Assembly (NCBI GenBank): GCA_964542645.1
Contig: CAZIUG010000015.1
Coordinates: 372,001-436,000, forward strand
Direction of reading: 5' to 3'
DNA length: 64,000 bases
DNA from: Moanibacter sp964542645
Lineage (GTDB): Bacteria > Verrucomicrobiota > Verrucomicrobiia > Opitutales > UBA2987
Shown piece by piece: positions 1-7,851 of the stretch. Made by a program: the position numbers and the translations under genes. Position 1 is the first letter of the stretch, and each line of letters opens with the position of its first letter. The notes under the pieces are model-generated. The model worked only from the letters and a program-made list of their open reading frames with translations. It was not told the origin of the DNA and made no database searches.

Positions 1-13
1 AGAGGTTTTAGGC

Positions 14-985
14 TTACCTGTCTACCCGGTAAAGCGGCTCTAAACCTTGCGCCACACGGTTTAAATTCTCCGCAGCCACTCCTGCACGCTTACGAGCAGT
101 ACCGTCTGTACAACCGGCAATATGTGGAGTCGTAATCACATTAGGCAATTGATACGCAGGCAAGGAAGAGTCGGGGGGTTCATGCGAAAAAGTATCAAGG
201 CCGGCACCACCCAATCTATTGTTAAGCAAGGAATCACACATGGCCGATTCGTCTACCAATGCACCACGTGCCACATTGATGATACAAGCGGTCGGTTTCA
301 TCATACCGATCCGGCGGGCATCTATAATATGTCGCGTCTCAGGCGTGAGGTGAAGATGAACTGACAAGTAATCACTCTCCGTCACTACCCGATCGATATC
401 TTTCGGAGTCCCGATGAATTCCGGTTTCAACTCGTCTAAGACTTCGTCTTCGATCTTTCTCACATCAATGGCTTGGATCCGTATTCCAAAAGGAGAGGCC
501 CTCCGCGCAAGATCCTGGCCGCTAGCCCCGAAACCAATTATCCCCAGCACCTTGCCAGTTAGTTCCATCCCTGTAGGCTTGTACAATTCACCTGACTTGA
601 AATTTGAAGAAGCCTGACCGTAATAGCGCGAAAGCATCAGGATATACATCATGGCACATTCAGCCAAGGCAACGCTGCTAAACTGACCAGGGCAATTGGC
701 AACCGCAAATCGTCTGGTCTTCATGTAATCTATGTCAACATGATCAAGCCCTGTCCCAAGTATTTGCCATAGCTTGGCATTTACAGCCGCATCGTACATC
801 TCGCGAGTGCCCATGCTGCCCCCAATATCAAGGACTGCTTCCACTCCAGAGAACTGCTTCTCAATTGAAGCACCATAATCAATAATTTCCAGATTATGAT
901 GAGGAGATACCGCACTTATCACTTCTTCCTCCCAAACAGGTTCTATAAGTGCATGTGGAAGAAATAAAACATTTAGTTGCTTCAT
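14..985 (-). CDS. D-2-hydroxyacid dehydrogenase, NAD-binding
   Basis: A 323-residue member of the D-isomer-specific 2-hydroxyacid dehydrogenase family (glycerate, phosphoglycerate and glyoxylate reductase relatives), which interconverts 2-oxoacids and D-2-hydroxyacids in the cytoplasm. The Rossmann loop GFGASG is at residues 151-156 with an acidic residue, D174, at the end of the next strand, which fits NAD rather than NADP. The family catalytic set is complete: R240 (in NVARGALVDE), E269 and H288 (in TPHIAG). The ATG overlaps the stop of the upstream mannonate-dehydratase-like gene in an ATGA junction at 982-985, so the two are co-translated. A role in reducing or oxidising a sugar-derived acid is inferred; the exact substrate cannot be read from sequence. 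Confidence 0.9.
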   Translation of the reverse strand: MKQLNVLFLPHALIEPVWEEEVISAVSPHHNLEIIDYGASIEKQFSGVEAVLDIGGSMGTREMYDAAVNAKLWQILGTGLDHVDIDYMKTRRFAVANCPGQFSSVALAECAMMYILMLSRYYGQASSNFKSGELYKPTGMELTGKVLGIIGFGASGQDLARRASPFGIRIQAIDVRKIEDEVLDELKPEFIGTPKDIDRVVTESDYLSVHLHLTPETRHIIDARRIGMMKPTACIINVARGALVDESAMCDSLLNNRLGGAGLDTFSHEPPDSSLPAYQLPNVITTPHIAGCTDGTARKRAGVAAENLNRVAQGLEPLYRVDR

Positions 986-1947
986 TGTTTTGCCTCGTTT
1001 TCAACTGCCTGGATCATTGCAATAATATAGCCAAATTGGAATGCCCAGCCCTGACGAACCCGAGGAGAAAGGCCTTCGGGAGCCAAATCATCTGGATGCT
1101 TCGGCGCATGATCGGGCATGAGCATATACGGATATCCAGTGGAATGGAAAATCTTTGCCAACTCATACATATTCACATCCCCTTCATCCGGCCAGACTTC
1201 CACAAAGTCGTTAAGCCCACCTTGGATATTTCTAAAATGAACATTAAATATCTTCTTATTTTCCGAAAAATACTTCGCTATAGGCGGAAGCTCCTTCCCT
1301 GGGTCCTCCAACCCCTCTGCCGCCACTCCACAGCAAAAGTTAAATCCGTGATAAGGACTATCAACCAACTCACTGAATTGTTTAAGCCCATCTAGTACGG
1401 GATAATTCCATCGTTCTTCGCCACGCAAGACAGGAGCCGGAGGATCGGGCAAATGGCATGCCATCTGAACCCTGTACTCTTCTGCAACAGGAATAATGCG
1501 CTCAAGAAAATATGTAGCTCGGGAAAAAACCTCTTCCTTACTCACCTTCATTCCCTTGTGCAGCTCATTATTGTTATATTTTGAAAATTCGAAGGAACTT
1601 TGCTCACAATCGGCCCTACCGTATCGGGATTCCGTCCGCTGATATCCGACCACACTGAAGTTATAATTTAGGCCTCGAAGCCCTGCCTTACCAGCATTCT
1701 CAATCCACTTACAGACCCGATCAATATCTTCATCACGCTCTGGGTCTCGCGCCTCAGTGATGTTTCCCGAAATCGGGATATGAATCATCTCCAAATCTAC
1801 CCCTTCCAAAAATGCCTCCTCACGTTGCCTTTTAATTTCTTCAAGATCGTCCGGATCGATTGTCGTGTCCATATGGGACACACCGTGCCGTGTCAGAAAC
1901 TGGAGCTCCTTTTTTGAAGTACCTATACCTTGGACGCCTACATACAT
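982..1947 (-). CDS. Mannonate dehydratase-like protein (UxuA family)
   Basis: A 321-residue TIM-barrel protein of the UxuA type. UxuA dehydrates D-mannonate to 2-keto-3-deoxygluconate in hexuronate breakdown. Expected metal and catalytic positions are present: H165 in CHLPDPP, C205/C206 in NFCCG, H237 in VHFRN and D279-H280 in MPDH. The protein is shorter than classical UxuA (about 350-390 residues) and the first motif is degenerate (HLPDPP rather than HPDDPP), so the substrate may be a related sugar acid. It is the first gene of a two-gene minus-strand unit with the hydroxyacid dehydrogenase. A KDG-type kinase at the far end of the window would act on its expected product. Confidence 0.8.
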   Translation of the reverse strand: MYVGVQGIGTSKKELQFLTRHGVSHMDTTIDPDDLEEIKRQREEAFLEGVDLEMIHIPISGNITEARDPERDEDIDRVCKWIENAGKAGLRGLNYNFSVVGYQRTESRYGRADCEQSSFEFSKYNNNELHKGMKVSKEEVFSRATYFLERIIPVAEEYRVQMACHLPDPPAPVLRGEERWNYPVLDGLKQFSELVDSPYHGFNFCCGVAAEGLEDPGKELPPIAKYFSENKKIFNVHFRNIQGGLNDFVEVWPDEGDVNMYELAKIFHSTGYPYMLMPDHAPKHPDDLAPEGLSPRVRQGWAFQFGYIIAMIQAVENEAKQ

Positions 1948-2407
1948 AACTTCATTTCCCTAATTCCATCTATTGAATCTCATATTATTTTTCTGTCGAA
2001 CACACCTGATCACAGGATGATAGTATGTAAAGACCTCAATGTCCCGCGACGCCTGTCCAGGTCTTTCATGGTGATATCGAAGCACCTATAGGCTTGGCCT
2101 TTCACGCTTCGTTAGATCGTTTGAAGCGTCAAGGCAATCCCGCTCATTACTAATCTCTCCGTCAGGAACCAGGCTCCCGTTTCCGTATTGATCTACTTAA
2201 CTTATCTCCAAGATTAAACTAAGAATAGAAATCACTTCTAATGCTATTAGAGACTTTTATAGAATTAATCGGATGACTGGCTTGACCCATTAGTCATATG
2301 ATCTAGCTTCAGGCAACTGGATACATGAATCAGCCTGTGTGCCTTACAGATGAAAATAATCCGCGATTTTAGAAGTTTTATAAGTCTATAAGAGTGAGGC
2401 CTCTCCA
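1948..2407. other. Divergent intergenic region, no gene
   Basis: This 460-base gap separates the minus-strand mannonate-dehydratase unit from the plus-strand isomerase unit, so it should carry both promoters. I see no convincing open frame. An inverted repeat ATGACT/AGTCAT (2273-2278 and 2292-2297, 13-base spacer) could be an operator, but repeats of this size are expected by chance. I could not pick out a confident -35/-10 pair. Confidence 0.5.
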
Positions 2408-3292
2408 ATGAAACTTGCGATCCACACAAGCGCTTTCAGCAAAATTGACCTATCAAAAATACTCCCTCTTATAGCTAATGCCGGCTACGAAAACGTGGAG
2501 ATAGCAGCTGATATCTCCGAGTCACACCATTTCGGAGCTCATTATGCGACAGGGCAGGAAGTAGCTAGCTTATTCAGTCTCCTAAAGGAAGTTGGACTGA
2601 ATTTAGCTGCGATTGACATCGGGGGCTGGGATCTTGCTCTCTGCATTGCTAACTTGGATGAAACAGAAAGGAAAAGTGCGGTCAAAAACACCATTCACGC
2701 TGTGGCAGTAACAAGTGATTTGGGATGTCCACTGATTACCTCTCATCTTTGGGGCCTGCCTAAAGCTAAATCACAAAAAAGAATACCCGATTTCCGATCA
2801 GCTTTCCTGCGGTCTATTGAGGATATCGCACCAATTCTGGAAGCGCGTAATGTTGAACTGAACTTTATGCCTCATCCCGGAGGATTTATCGAAGAGTCCA
2901 ATGCGACTGTTGACTTAGTTCGGAAAGCAAACTGCACCCAAGTAGGATACACCTACGGAACCAGCCATTCATTCGTGATAAATCAGCCTACTCAGACTCT
3001 GAGCGACATGATCCACTACGCAGGACGGACATTAACACATGTACTGGTTTCTGACACTCACGACGTCAAAAGAATCATTGCACCTCCTGAGGTTAAAGCC
3101 CACGAACACACCGTTCCAGGACGAGGTGACATTGATTTTTCCGCTTTAATTCTCGCCCTAAATGAAATCGATTATAACAGGTATCTTTGTGTCCATTTAA
3201 TCTCGGAGCGTGATCGAATTTTTGATGCCGCACGAGAAACAAGGAAACAGGTGGAGCAATGGCTGATGTCTCCTGGAAACCAGAATGTCTAA
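2408..3292 (+). CDS. Sugar-isomerase-like TIM barrel (AP-endonuclease 2 family) with altered metal site
   Basis: A 294-residue protein with the layout of the xylose-isomerase-like/AP-endonuclease-2 barrels: MKLAIHTSAF as strand 1, an NAGYENVEIAAD segment as strand 2, and a late PGRGDIDF motif. Catalytic members bind a divalent metal through Glu, Asp, His and Glu. Here the first Glu position reads LNFMPHP and the usual D-x-x-H segment reads YTYGTSHS. Only SDTHD and the PGRGD loop look normal, so activity may be changed or lost. The gene overlaps the TPP enzyme by 8 bases and probably forms one operon with it and the PhyH fusion. The pairing recalls inositol-type pathways (IolE/IolD), but assignment there is not supported. 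Confidence 0.75.
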   Translation: MKLAIHTSAFSKIDLSKILPLIANAGYENVEIAADISESHHFGAHYATGQEVASLFSLLKEVGLNLAAIDIGGWDLALCIANLDETERKSAVKNTIHAVAVTSDLGCPLITSHLWGLPKAKSQKRIPDFRSAFLRSIEDIAPILEARNVELNFMPHPGGFIEESNATVDLVRKANCTQVGYTYGTSHSFVINQPTQTLSDMIHYAGRTLTHVLVSDTHDVKRIIAPPEVKAHEHTVPGRGDIDFSALILALNEIDYNRYLCVHLISERDRIFDAARETRKQVEQWLMSPGNQNV

Positions 3293-4862
3293 AATGAATG
3301 GCGGCCAAGTCCTAGTCGAATCTTTATACAGAAACGGTGTTCGCGTTATTTTTGGCATACCTGGAGCCGGACAATACGAAGCAACTAACGCAATTTATCA
3401 ACATTCAGGAATCCTCTATATCAACACTCGCCATGAGCAAGCGGCTAGTTTTATGGCTGACGGATACGCCCGTGCTAGTGGAAAAGTTGGAACCGCATTA
3501 GTTGTTCCAGGACCTGGATTTTATAACGCTTGCGCCGGCATCGCAACGGCACACGCTGTTTCCTCACCTATCTTAGTTATCACGGGCTTGCCCTATAGTC
3601 ATCAAAAGGGTGATCAAGAACTTGATCGAAGCTTCTTGGAGCCCCTAACTAAATGGTCCGGGAATGCTAAATATCCCGAAGAAATACCTGGGCTTATAAA
3701 TTCCGCTTTCCATCATCTTAAGAACGGCCGCAAACAACCGGTAGTGGTAGAGATCTCAGCTAATGCCCTCGAGATGGAAACCGACTTTCAATTACTCGAC
3801 CCGGAATCGGATGTGCACCCAGTCAGTAATCCCAAATTACTTGACCAGGCGGCCTGTATTTTGGCCAACGCAGACAAACCCCTTATCTGGGCTGGCGGAG
3901 GTGCCGTATATTCCGACTCTACCCAGAGTCTTCAAAAACTTGCGGAACACCTCCAGGCTCCTGTTGTAACAACCGCTGGAGGCAAAGGAGCAATCTCGGA
4001 CCGGCACCCACTCTCATTAGGTCTCGCCGAACTTCGCTACAAGCCACTCAACACATGGATTGATAGCTGCGATGTCATTCTGGCAGTAGGAACAGGAACT
4101 GGGTTCCAGGATAGGATTAGCCTTCAACAGGTAGTTCGTATCGATATCGACAAAAAGGAAATCCAACGCCCAAATCATCATTCACTGGGTATTGAGGGAG
4201 ACGCCTCCTACTGTCTAGATGAGCTGCTTTCCCGCATCCTCGAAATCTCGGAATCCCACCCAAACATTGAGGAGGAAGTGAAGTCTATCAATGAATTACG
4301 ATTTAATCCAGACGATCAGCTCCAGCCTCAACACGACTTCCAACAAGCTATCCGTTCGGCTATTCCAGATGACGGTATCCTTGTCATTGGTATGAATCAA
4401 ATGGGATACTATAGCCGGAACTACTATCCTACTTATTCGCCTCGAACACTTTTTACATCATCTTCTGAAGGCACCCTCGGCTCCGCATACCCTATCGCAC
4501 TTGGGTCCAAGGTTGCCAAACCGAATAAGGCAGTTGTGTCCATTTCTGGTGATGGTGGCTTCCTTTACAATGTCCAAGAACTTGCCACCGCCGTGCAGCA
4601 TGGAATCTGTGCCGTAGCCATAGTTTTTAATGACAACGCTTTCGGTAATGTCCTTCGGGCACAGATCGAGCAATTCGATGGCAATATCATTGGGACCAAA
4701 CTCCATAATCCTGACTTCGTTCGTCTGGCTGAAACATTCGGAGCACGTGGTATCCGTGCCCACAATGCAGAAGAGCTAGAAACAACCTTGAGCGAGGCTT
4801 TAGTCGCAAACAAGCCCACTCTTATCGAAGTGCCAGTTGGAATGATGGACAGACGTTACTAG
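3285..4862 (+). CDS. Thiamine-diphosphate-dependent enzyme, acetolactate synthase-like
   Basis: A 525-residue protein with the three-domain plan of TPP decarboxylases and ligases (acetolactate synthase, benzoylformate decarboxylase and relatives). The N-terminal pyrimidine-binding domain has the activating glutamate E51 in RHEQAASFMADG. A central domain spans about 185-330. The C-terminal domain carries the TPP/Mg motif from GDG (422-424) to NDN (449-451). Reaction and substrate are not determinable; decarboxylation or carboligation of a 2-oxoacid is the family expectation. The first ATG at 3285 overlaps the upstream gene by 8 bases; a second in-frame ATG at 3294 would leave one base between the genes. 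It lies centrally in the isomerase-TPP-PhyH operon. Confidence 0.88.
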   Translation: MSKMNGGQVLVESLYRNGVRVIFGIPGAGQYEATNAIYQHSGILYINTRHEQAASFMADGYARASGKVGTALVVPGPGFYNACAGIATAHAVSSPILVITGLPYSHQKGDQELDRSFLEPLTKWSGNAKYPEEIPGLINSAFHHLKNGRKQPVVVEISANALEMETDFQLLDPESDVHPVSNPKLLDQAACILANADKPLIWAGGGAVYSDSTQSLQKLAEHLQAPVVTTAGGKGAISDRHPLSLGLAELRYKPLNTWIDSCDVILAVGTGTGFQDRISLQQVVRIDIDKKEIQRPNHHSLGIEGDASYCLDELLSRILEISESHPNIEEEVKSINELRFNPDDQLQPQHDFQQAIRSAIPDDGILVIGMNQMGYYSRNYYPTYSPRTLFTSSSEGTLGSAYPIALGSKVAKPNKAVVSISGDGGFLYNVQELATAVQHGICAVAIVFNDNAFGNVLRAQIEQFDGNIIGTKLHNPDFVRLAETFGARGIRAHNAEELETTLSEALVANKPTLIEVPVGMMDRRY

Positions 4863-4929
4863 ATGCGCCTCCTTTTCTTAAAATTTTAGAAAACTCCAGA
4901 TCTAAAGAGAAATATACTAAGGACCCAGA

Positions 4930-6555
4930 ATGTCTGAATTGAAGGGAAATCCCATCCTCACACAAGCCGACCACGATCATTTCCTTGAGCACGGCTATAT
5001 CATTGTCCCAAACGTTGTATCTCCGGAGAAAATCGCTGCAATCTTACCTGTCCTCGAAAAAAACAATGGCAAACGAAGTGATCTTTCCGAAATACAAGAC
5101 TGTGAGAGCGAACGCCTAGTAACGGCAATTCAAGAGATATTCGGATTTGATTTGGGAATCTTTTGTAAGGAATCTGGCCGGGATATGGTTCGCCATTACG
5201 AACCTGATGCAGAATGGGGAAACCTACCGGCCCATGTAGATGATGCCTATCCCACCATTATGCCGAACGGTTGGGCTATTGGATGCTTTCTCTTTCTAAC
5301 ACGAGTCAATTCTGGAGGAGGTGCGTTCATTTATTATCCAGGCTCGCTGTGGCGAAACCGAAGCATCATGGAGTGCAATTGGCAATCCGCCAAAGATGCT
5401 GTAGCCCTTCCGAATACCTCAGGCCCTCCGGTTGAATGTCTCGCCTCACCGGGTGATGCAATTCTCTTCCACCACCTGATGAGCCATAGAGGTTCCCCTA
5501 ACTTGAACGACCCGAATGCAACACGTCACGCCATCCTGTCTCGCTGGCGACCGAAAGTTCGTCTCAGCCCAGGCCTCAAGCCATTCGAGGAAATGACAAC
5601 TATCGAGAAAAGTAATTCAGCGCGGTTTGCAGCGACTCGTTCAAATCGGAAAATTCCTTTAGCGAGCGAAAGGAATGGCTATACTTCAACTCTACTACGA
5701 GAAGGATTCGATAACCTTGCCTGTATGCGCTCCTACGCTATCCTTCACTTCGACGGAAGCTCCCATATCCTCTACTGCCAAAATGACCGAAACGGGGTAA
5801 GCAATAACTCCATTCGACACATGTTCACTGAAGATCTCACGCGATGGCAACATCGACCTGATCTGAGCATCGGAGCCAACAACGTACGCACTCTGCAACT
5901 ACATCAATACGGACTGCAAATCATACTGGCAGTTACCCTAAACAACTGCACCACATTACTCTATTCATCTTTAGATCTTGAGTCATGGGAACTTATAGCA
6001 GAGGTAGAAGATTCCATGACAGCAACTCCCTGGTTCACTTATTTCAAATACGCAAGTCAGGTGGCAAAGGGGCTAACTCTCTTCTCTGTCTCCTCGAAGT
6101 GTCCGGACAAAATCACCTGCTCATGGGGAGAAAATTGGGAAGAAACCGACGAGTGGAGTGAATATTCAATCGCTGCAAGGTCACCAAAAGGCCAGGAGAT
6201 CTTTGACGTTACGGTAGCTGCTCAGTATTCCGAGCGAGACTGCGCCTTTGTTGCAGACCTCTCGACAAATGGCGGAATAAGAACCCACCCTTACTATGCA
6301 CTAACCAAAGACACTGGTAACGCCGGTGAACGTTTAAAACCCCTGGCATTTTCCGGGAACTCTCACCCCAGATGTATTCGTATCCTTAATCGCTCCCAAA
6401 ACTACTGGATGGTAAGCTACCTTCAGCATTCACAAGAAGGGCATGAAAAACTATTTTGGGGTGCTATCGACTGGTTGAAAAACCCTCCAACTTTGGTTCA
6501 ATTGAACAATCCTGAAGATCTCGATCAGGCAAGGGCTCTTGTAGGATTCCTCTAA
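4930..6555 (+). CDS. Phytanoyl-CoA dioxygenase domain fused to a beta-propeller-like C-terminal domain
   Basis: A 541-residue protein, about twice the usual PhyH length. Residues 1-215 form an Fe(II)/2-oxoglutarate-dependent dioxygenase: an opening FLEHGYIIVPNVVS segment, H102-x-D104 in AHVDD, and the distal ligand H186 in MSHRGS followed by arginines (R199, R205) able to hold 2-oxoglutarate. Residues about 245-541 are rich in short beta segments with repeated ligand-like phrases (DLTRWQ, DLESWEL, GENWEE), as in five-bladed sugar-hydrolase-like propellers (GH32/43/68 fold); no catalytic residues were assigned. An AAGGA ribosome site lies a few bases upstream of the ATG. It is the last gene of the 2408-6555 unit. 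The fusion suggests oxidation of a carbohydrate-linked substrate, which is inference. Confidence 0.8.
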   Translation: MSELKGNPILTQADHDHFLEHGYIIVPNVVSPEKIAAILPVLEKNNGKRSDLSEIQDCESERLVTAIQEIFGFDLGIFCKESGRDMVRHYEPDAEWGNLPAHVDDAYPTIMPNGWAIGCFLFLTRVNSGGGAFIYYPGSLWRNRSIMECNWQSAKDAVALPNTSGPPVECLASPGDAILFHHLMSHRGSPNLNDPNATRHAILSRWRPKVRLSPGLKPFEEMTTIEKSNSARFAATRSNRKIPLASERNGYTSTLLREGFDNLACMRSYAILHFDGSSHILYCQNDRNGVSNNSIRHMFTEDLTRWQHRPDLSIGANNVRTLQLHQYGLQIILAVTLNNCTTLLYSSLDLESWELIAEVEDSMTATPWFTYFKYASQVAKGLTLFSVSSKCPDKITCSWGENWEETDEWSEYSIAARSPKGQEIFDVTVAAQYSERDCAFVADLSTNGGIRTHPYYALTKDTGNAGERLKPLAFSGNSHPRCIRILNRSQNYWMVSYLQHSQEGHEKLFWGAIDWLKNPPTLVQLNNPEDLDQARALVGFL

Positions 6556-6709
6556 TCCGAAATCCAGTACATGGATCGAGAAGGAATAGATTCTGATTTG
6601 AATTGGAATGAAGTATGATCCGTTGTATTTAACTAATCGAACCATACACAGCTTTTAGGTGCTATACTAGAAGCTCATTCGCAACAAGCTAGCGACCACA
6701 AGCCATCCA

Positions 6710-7609
6710 CTATTTCTGGATAATCGCTGAAACATCCACGGGTCCCCGAATCACATCGACCGTTAGGCGATCTTCCATTTCCGGATTTACTGCCCAAAGC
6801 ATCTCCGGATCGTAGACTCGCGGAGCTTCTTCCGGCTTAGATGGCATTTGCCACTCCGGCCAAAATCGCTGAATAAGCACCTCGGCATTTTTCCAGGCAA
6901 TCCGATCTTTTAAATCGTCTGAAATTGGAGCGGCCTCTATCTCATTCTGAAGGTGACGGAAATCGTAGTAAGGTTGATCGGCACCGTAAATGATCCGATC
7001 CTTTCCAACAGCATTCGCCAAGGCATCGAAGTCCCATTTCGTTCCTCGACCATCCGGAAATTGAACTACCTCAAAGACGAGATTCTCCAAATCTGATAGA
7101 TGCTCAGCAGCGTATGTACTAGCATGTACAATAAATGTTAGGCCTGGGAATGATCGCGCAATTCGACCCATCAACGGGGTATGGCAATGAAGATTGCAGA
7201 GCCCACCATAGGCAGCCGCTACCTCGATAAACGGCAAAGAGGATTCGTTAAAAGGAGGATGGTCTACGAAGCCATCGAGCGCCAATTCCCGAAAAGCTCG
7301 GTCCAGTTCATCGAGCCCTGATTCTCCGAATCGTACCTCGCTGATTCCAAGTACAAGAGGAAAGGTTTTCGGAAAGGCTGCACGAGCACCTGATGCCATC
7401 TCGTTGATAGCCCTTATGTCAGCCATGCCATTGAGGATCGGACTGCCGGTAGCAACGGGCATAGAAATGCTCGCCACGGTATTAGTGGCCGCGTTTCGGG
7501 CTAACGCCATCGGAAGATTAACACCCACCATTGGAGCTCGGTTAATGGTTCGTCCAAAGTGGTGATGCATGTCAATGTAAGGGCGTTCGGGCGTGGAATA
7601 TTTGATCAT
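6710..7609 (-). CDS. Amidohydrolase family TIM-barrel protein
   Basis: A metal-dependent hydrolase or decarboxylase of the amidohydrolase_2 (ACMSD-like) group, 299 residues from the ATG chosen here. An in-frame TTG four codons upstream (7621) is an alternative. Using numbering from that TTG, visible ligands are H19-x-H21 in MHHHFG, H145-x-H147 in LHCH, H166 in FIVHAS and D215 in YGADQPYYD, the order expected for this fold. Family members act on 2-pyrone-dicarboxylates, lactones or aromatic acids; a sugar lactone is plausible in this setting. The gene is transcribed alone, convergent with the PhyH fusion gene and divergent from the GH42-like gene. Confidence 0.85.
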   Translation of the reverse strand: MIKYSTPERPYIDMHHHFGRTINRAPMVGVNLPMALARNAATNTVASISMPVATGSPILNGMADIRAINEMASGARAAFPKTFPLVLGISEVRFGESGLDELDRAFRELALDGFVDHPPFNESSLPFIEVAAAYGGLCNLHCHTPLMGRIARSFPGLTFIVHASTYAAEHLSDLENLVFEVVQFPDGRGTKWDFDALANAVGKDRIIYGADQPYYDFRHLQNEIEAAPISDDLKDRIAWKNAEVLIQRFWPEWQMPSKPEEAPRVYDPEMLWAVNPEMEDRLTVDVIRGPVDVSAIIQK

Positions 7610-7851
7610 GATGAAACACAATCTATTAGCATCAGTTCAAATGGGCAACCTAAGAACGGCCTCGATAATAAAGAATGCTTAATTGCTGTAATCTTTGTCG
7701 TTAATTTGGTCATAACTTCTGAATCAAATTGATTATCTCTTCTACCCATTTAAAAATAATAGAAATGATTCGACTGAGGTTACGAAAAAAGAGTATGGAA
7801 CAGGGCCGTTTTGGACGTTACATTTGCGGCCTGACCTCGTAATATAATTTT

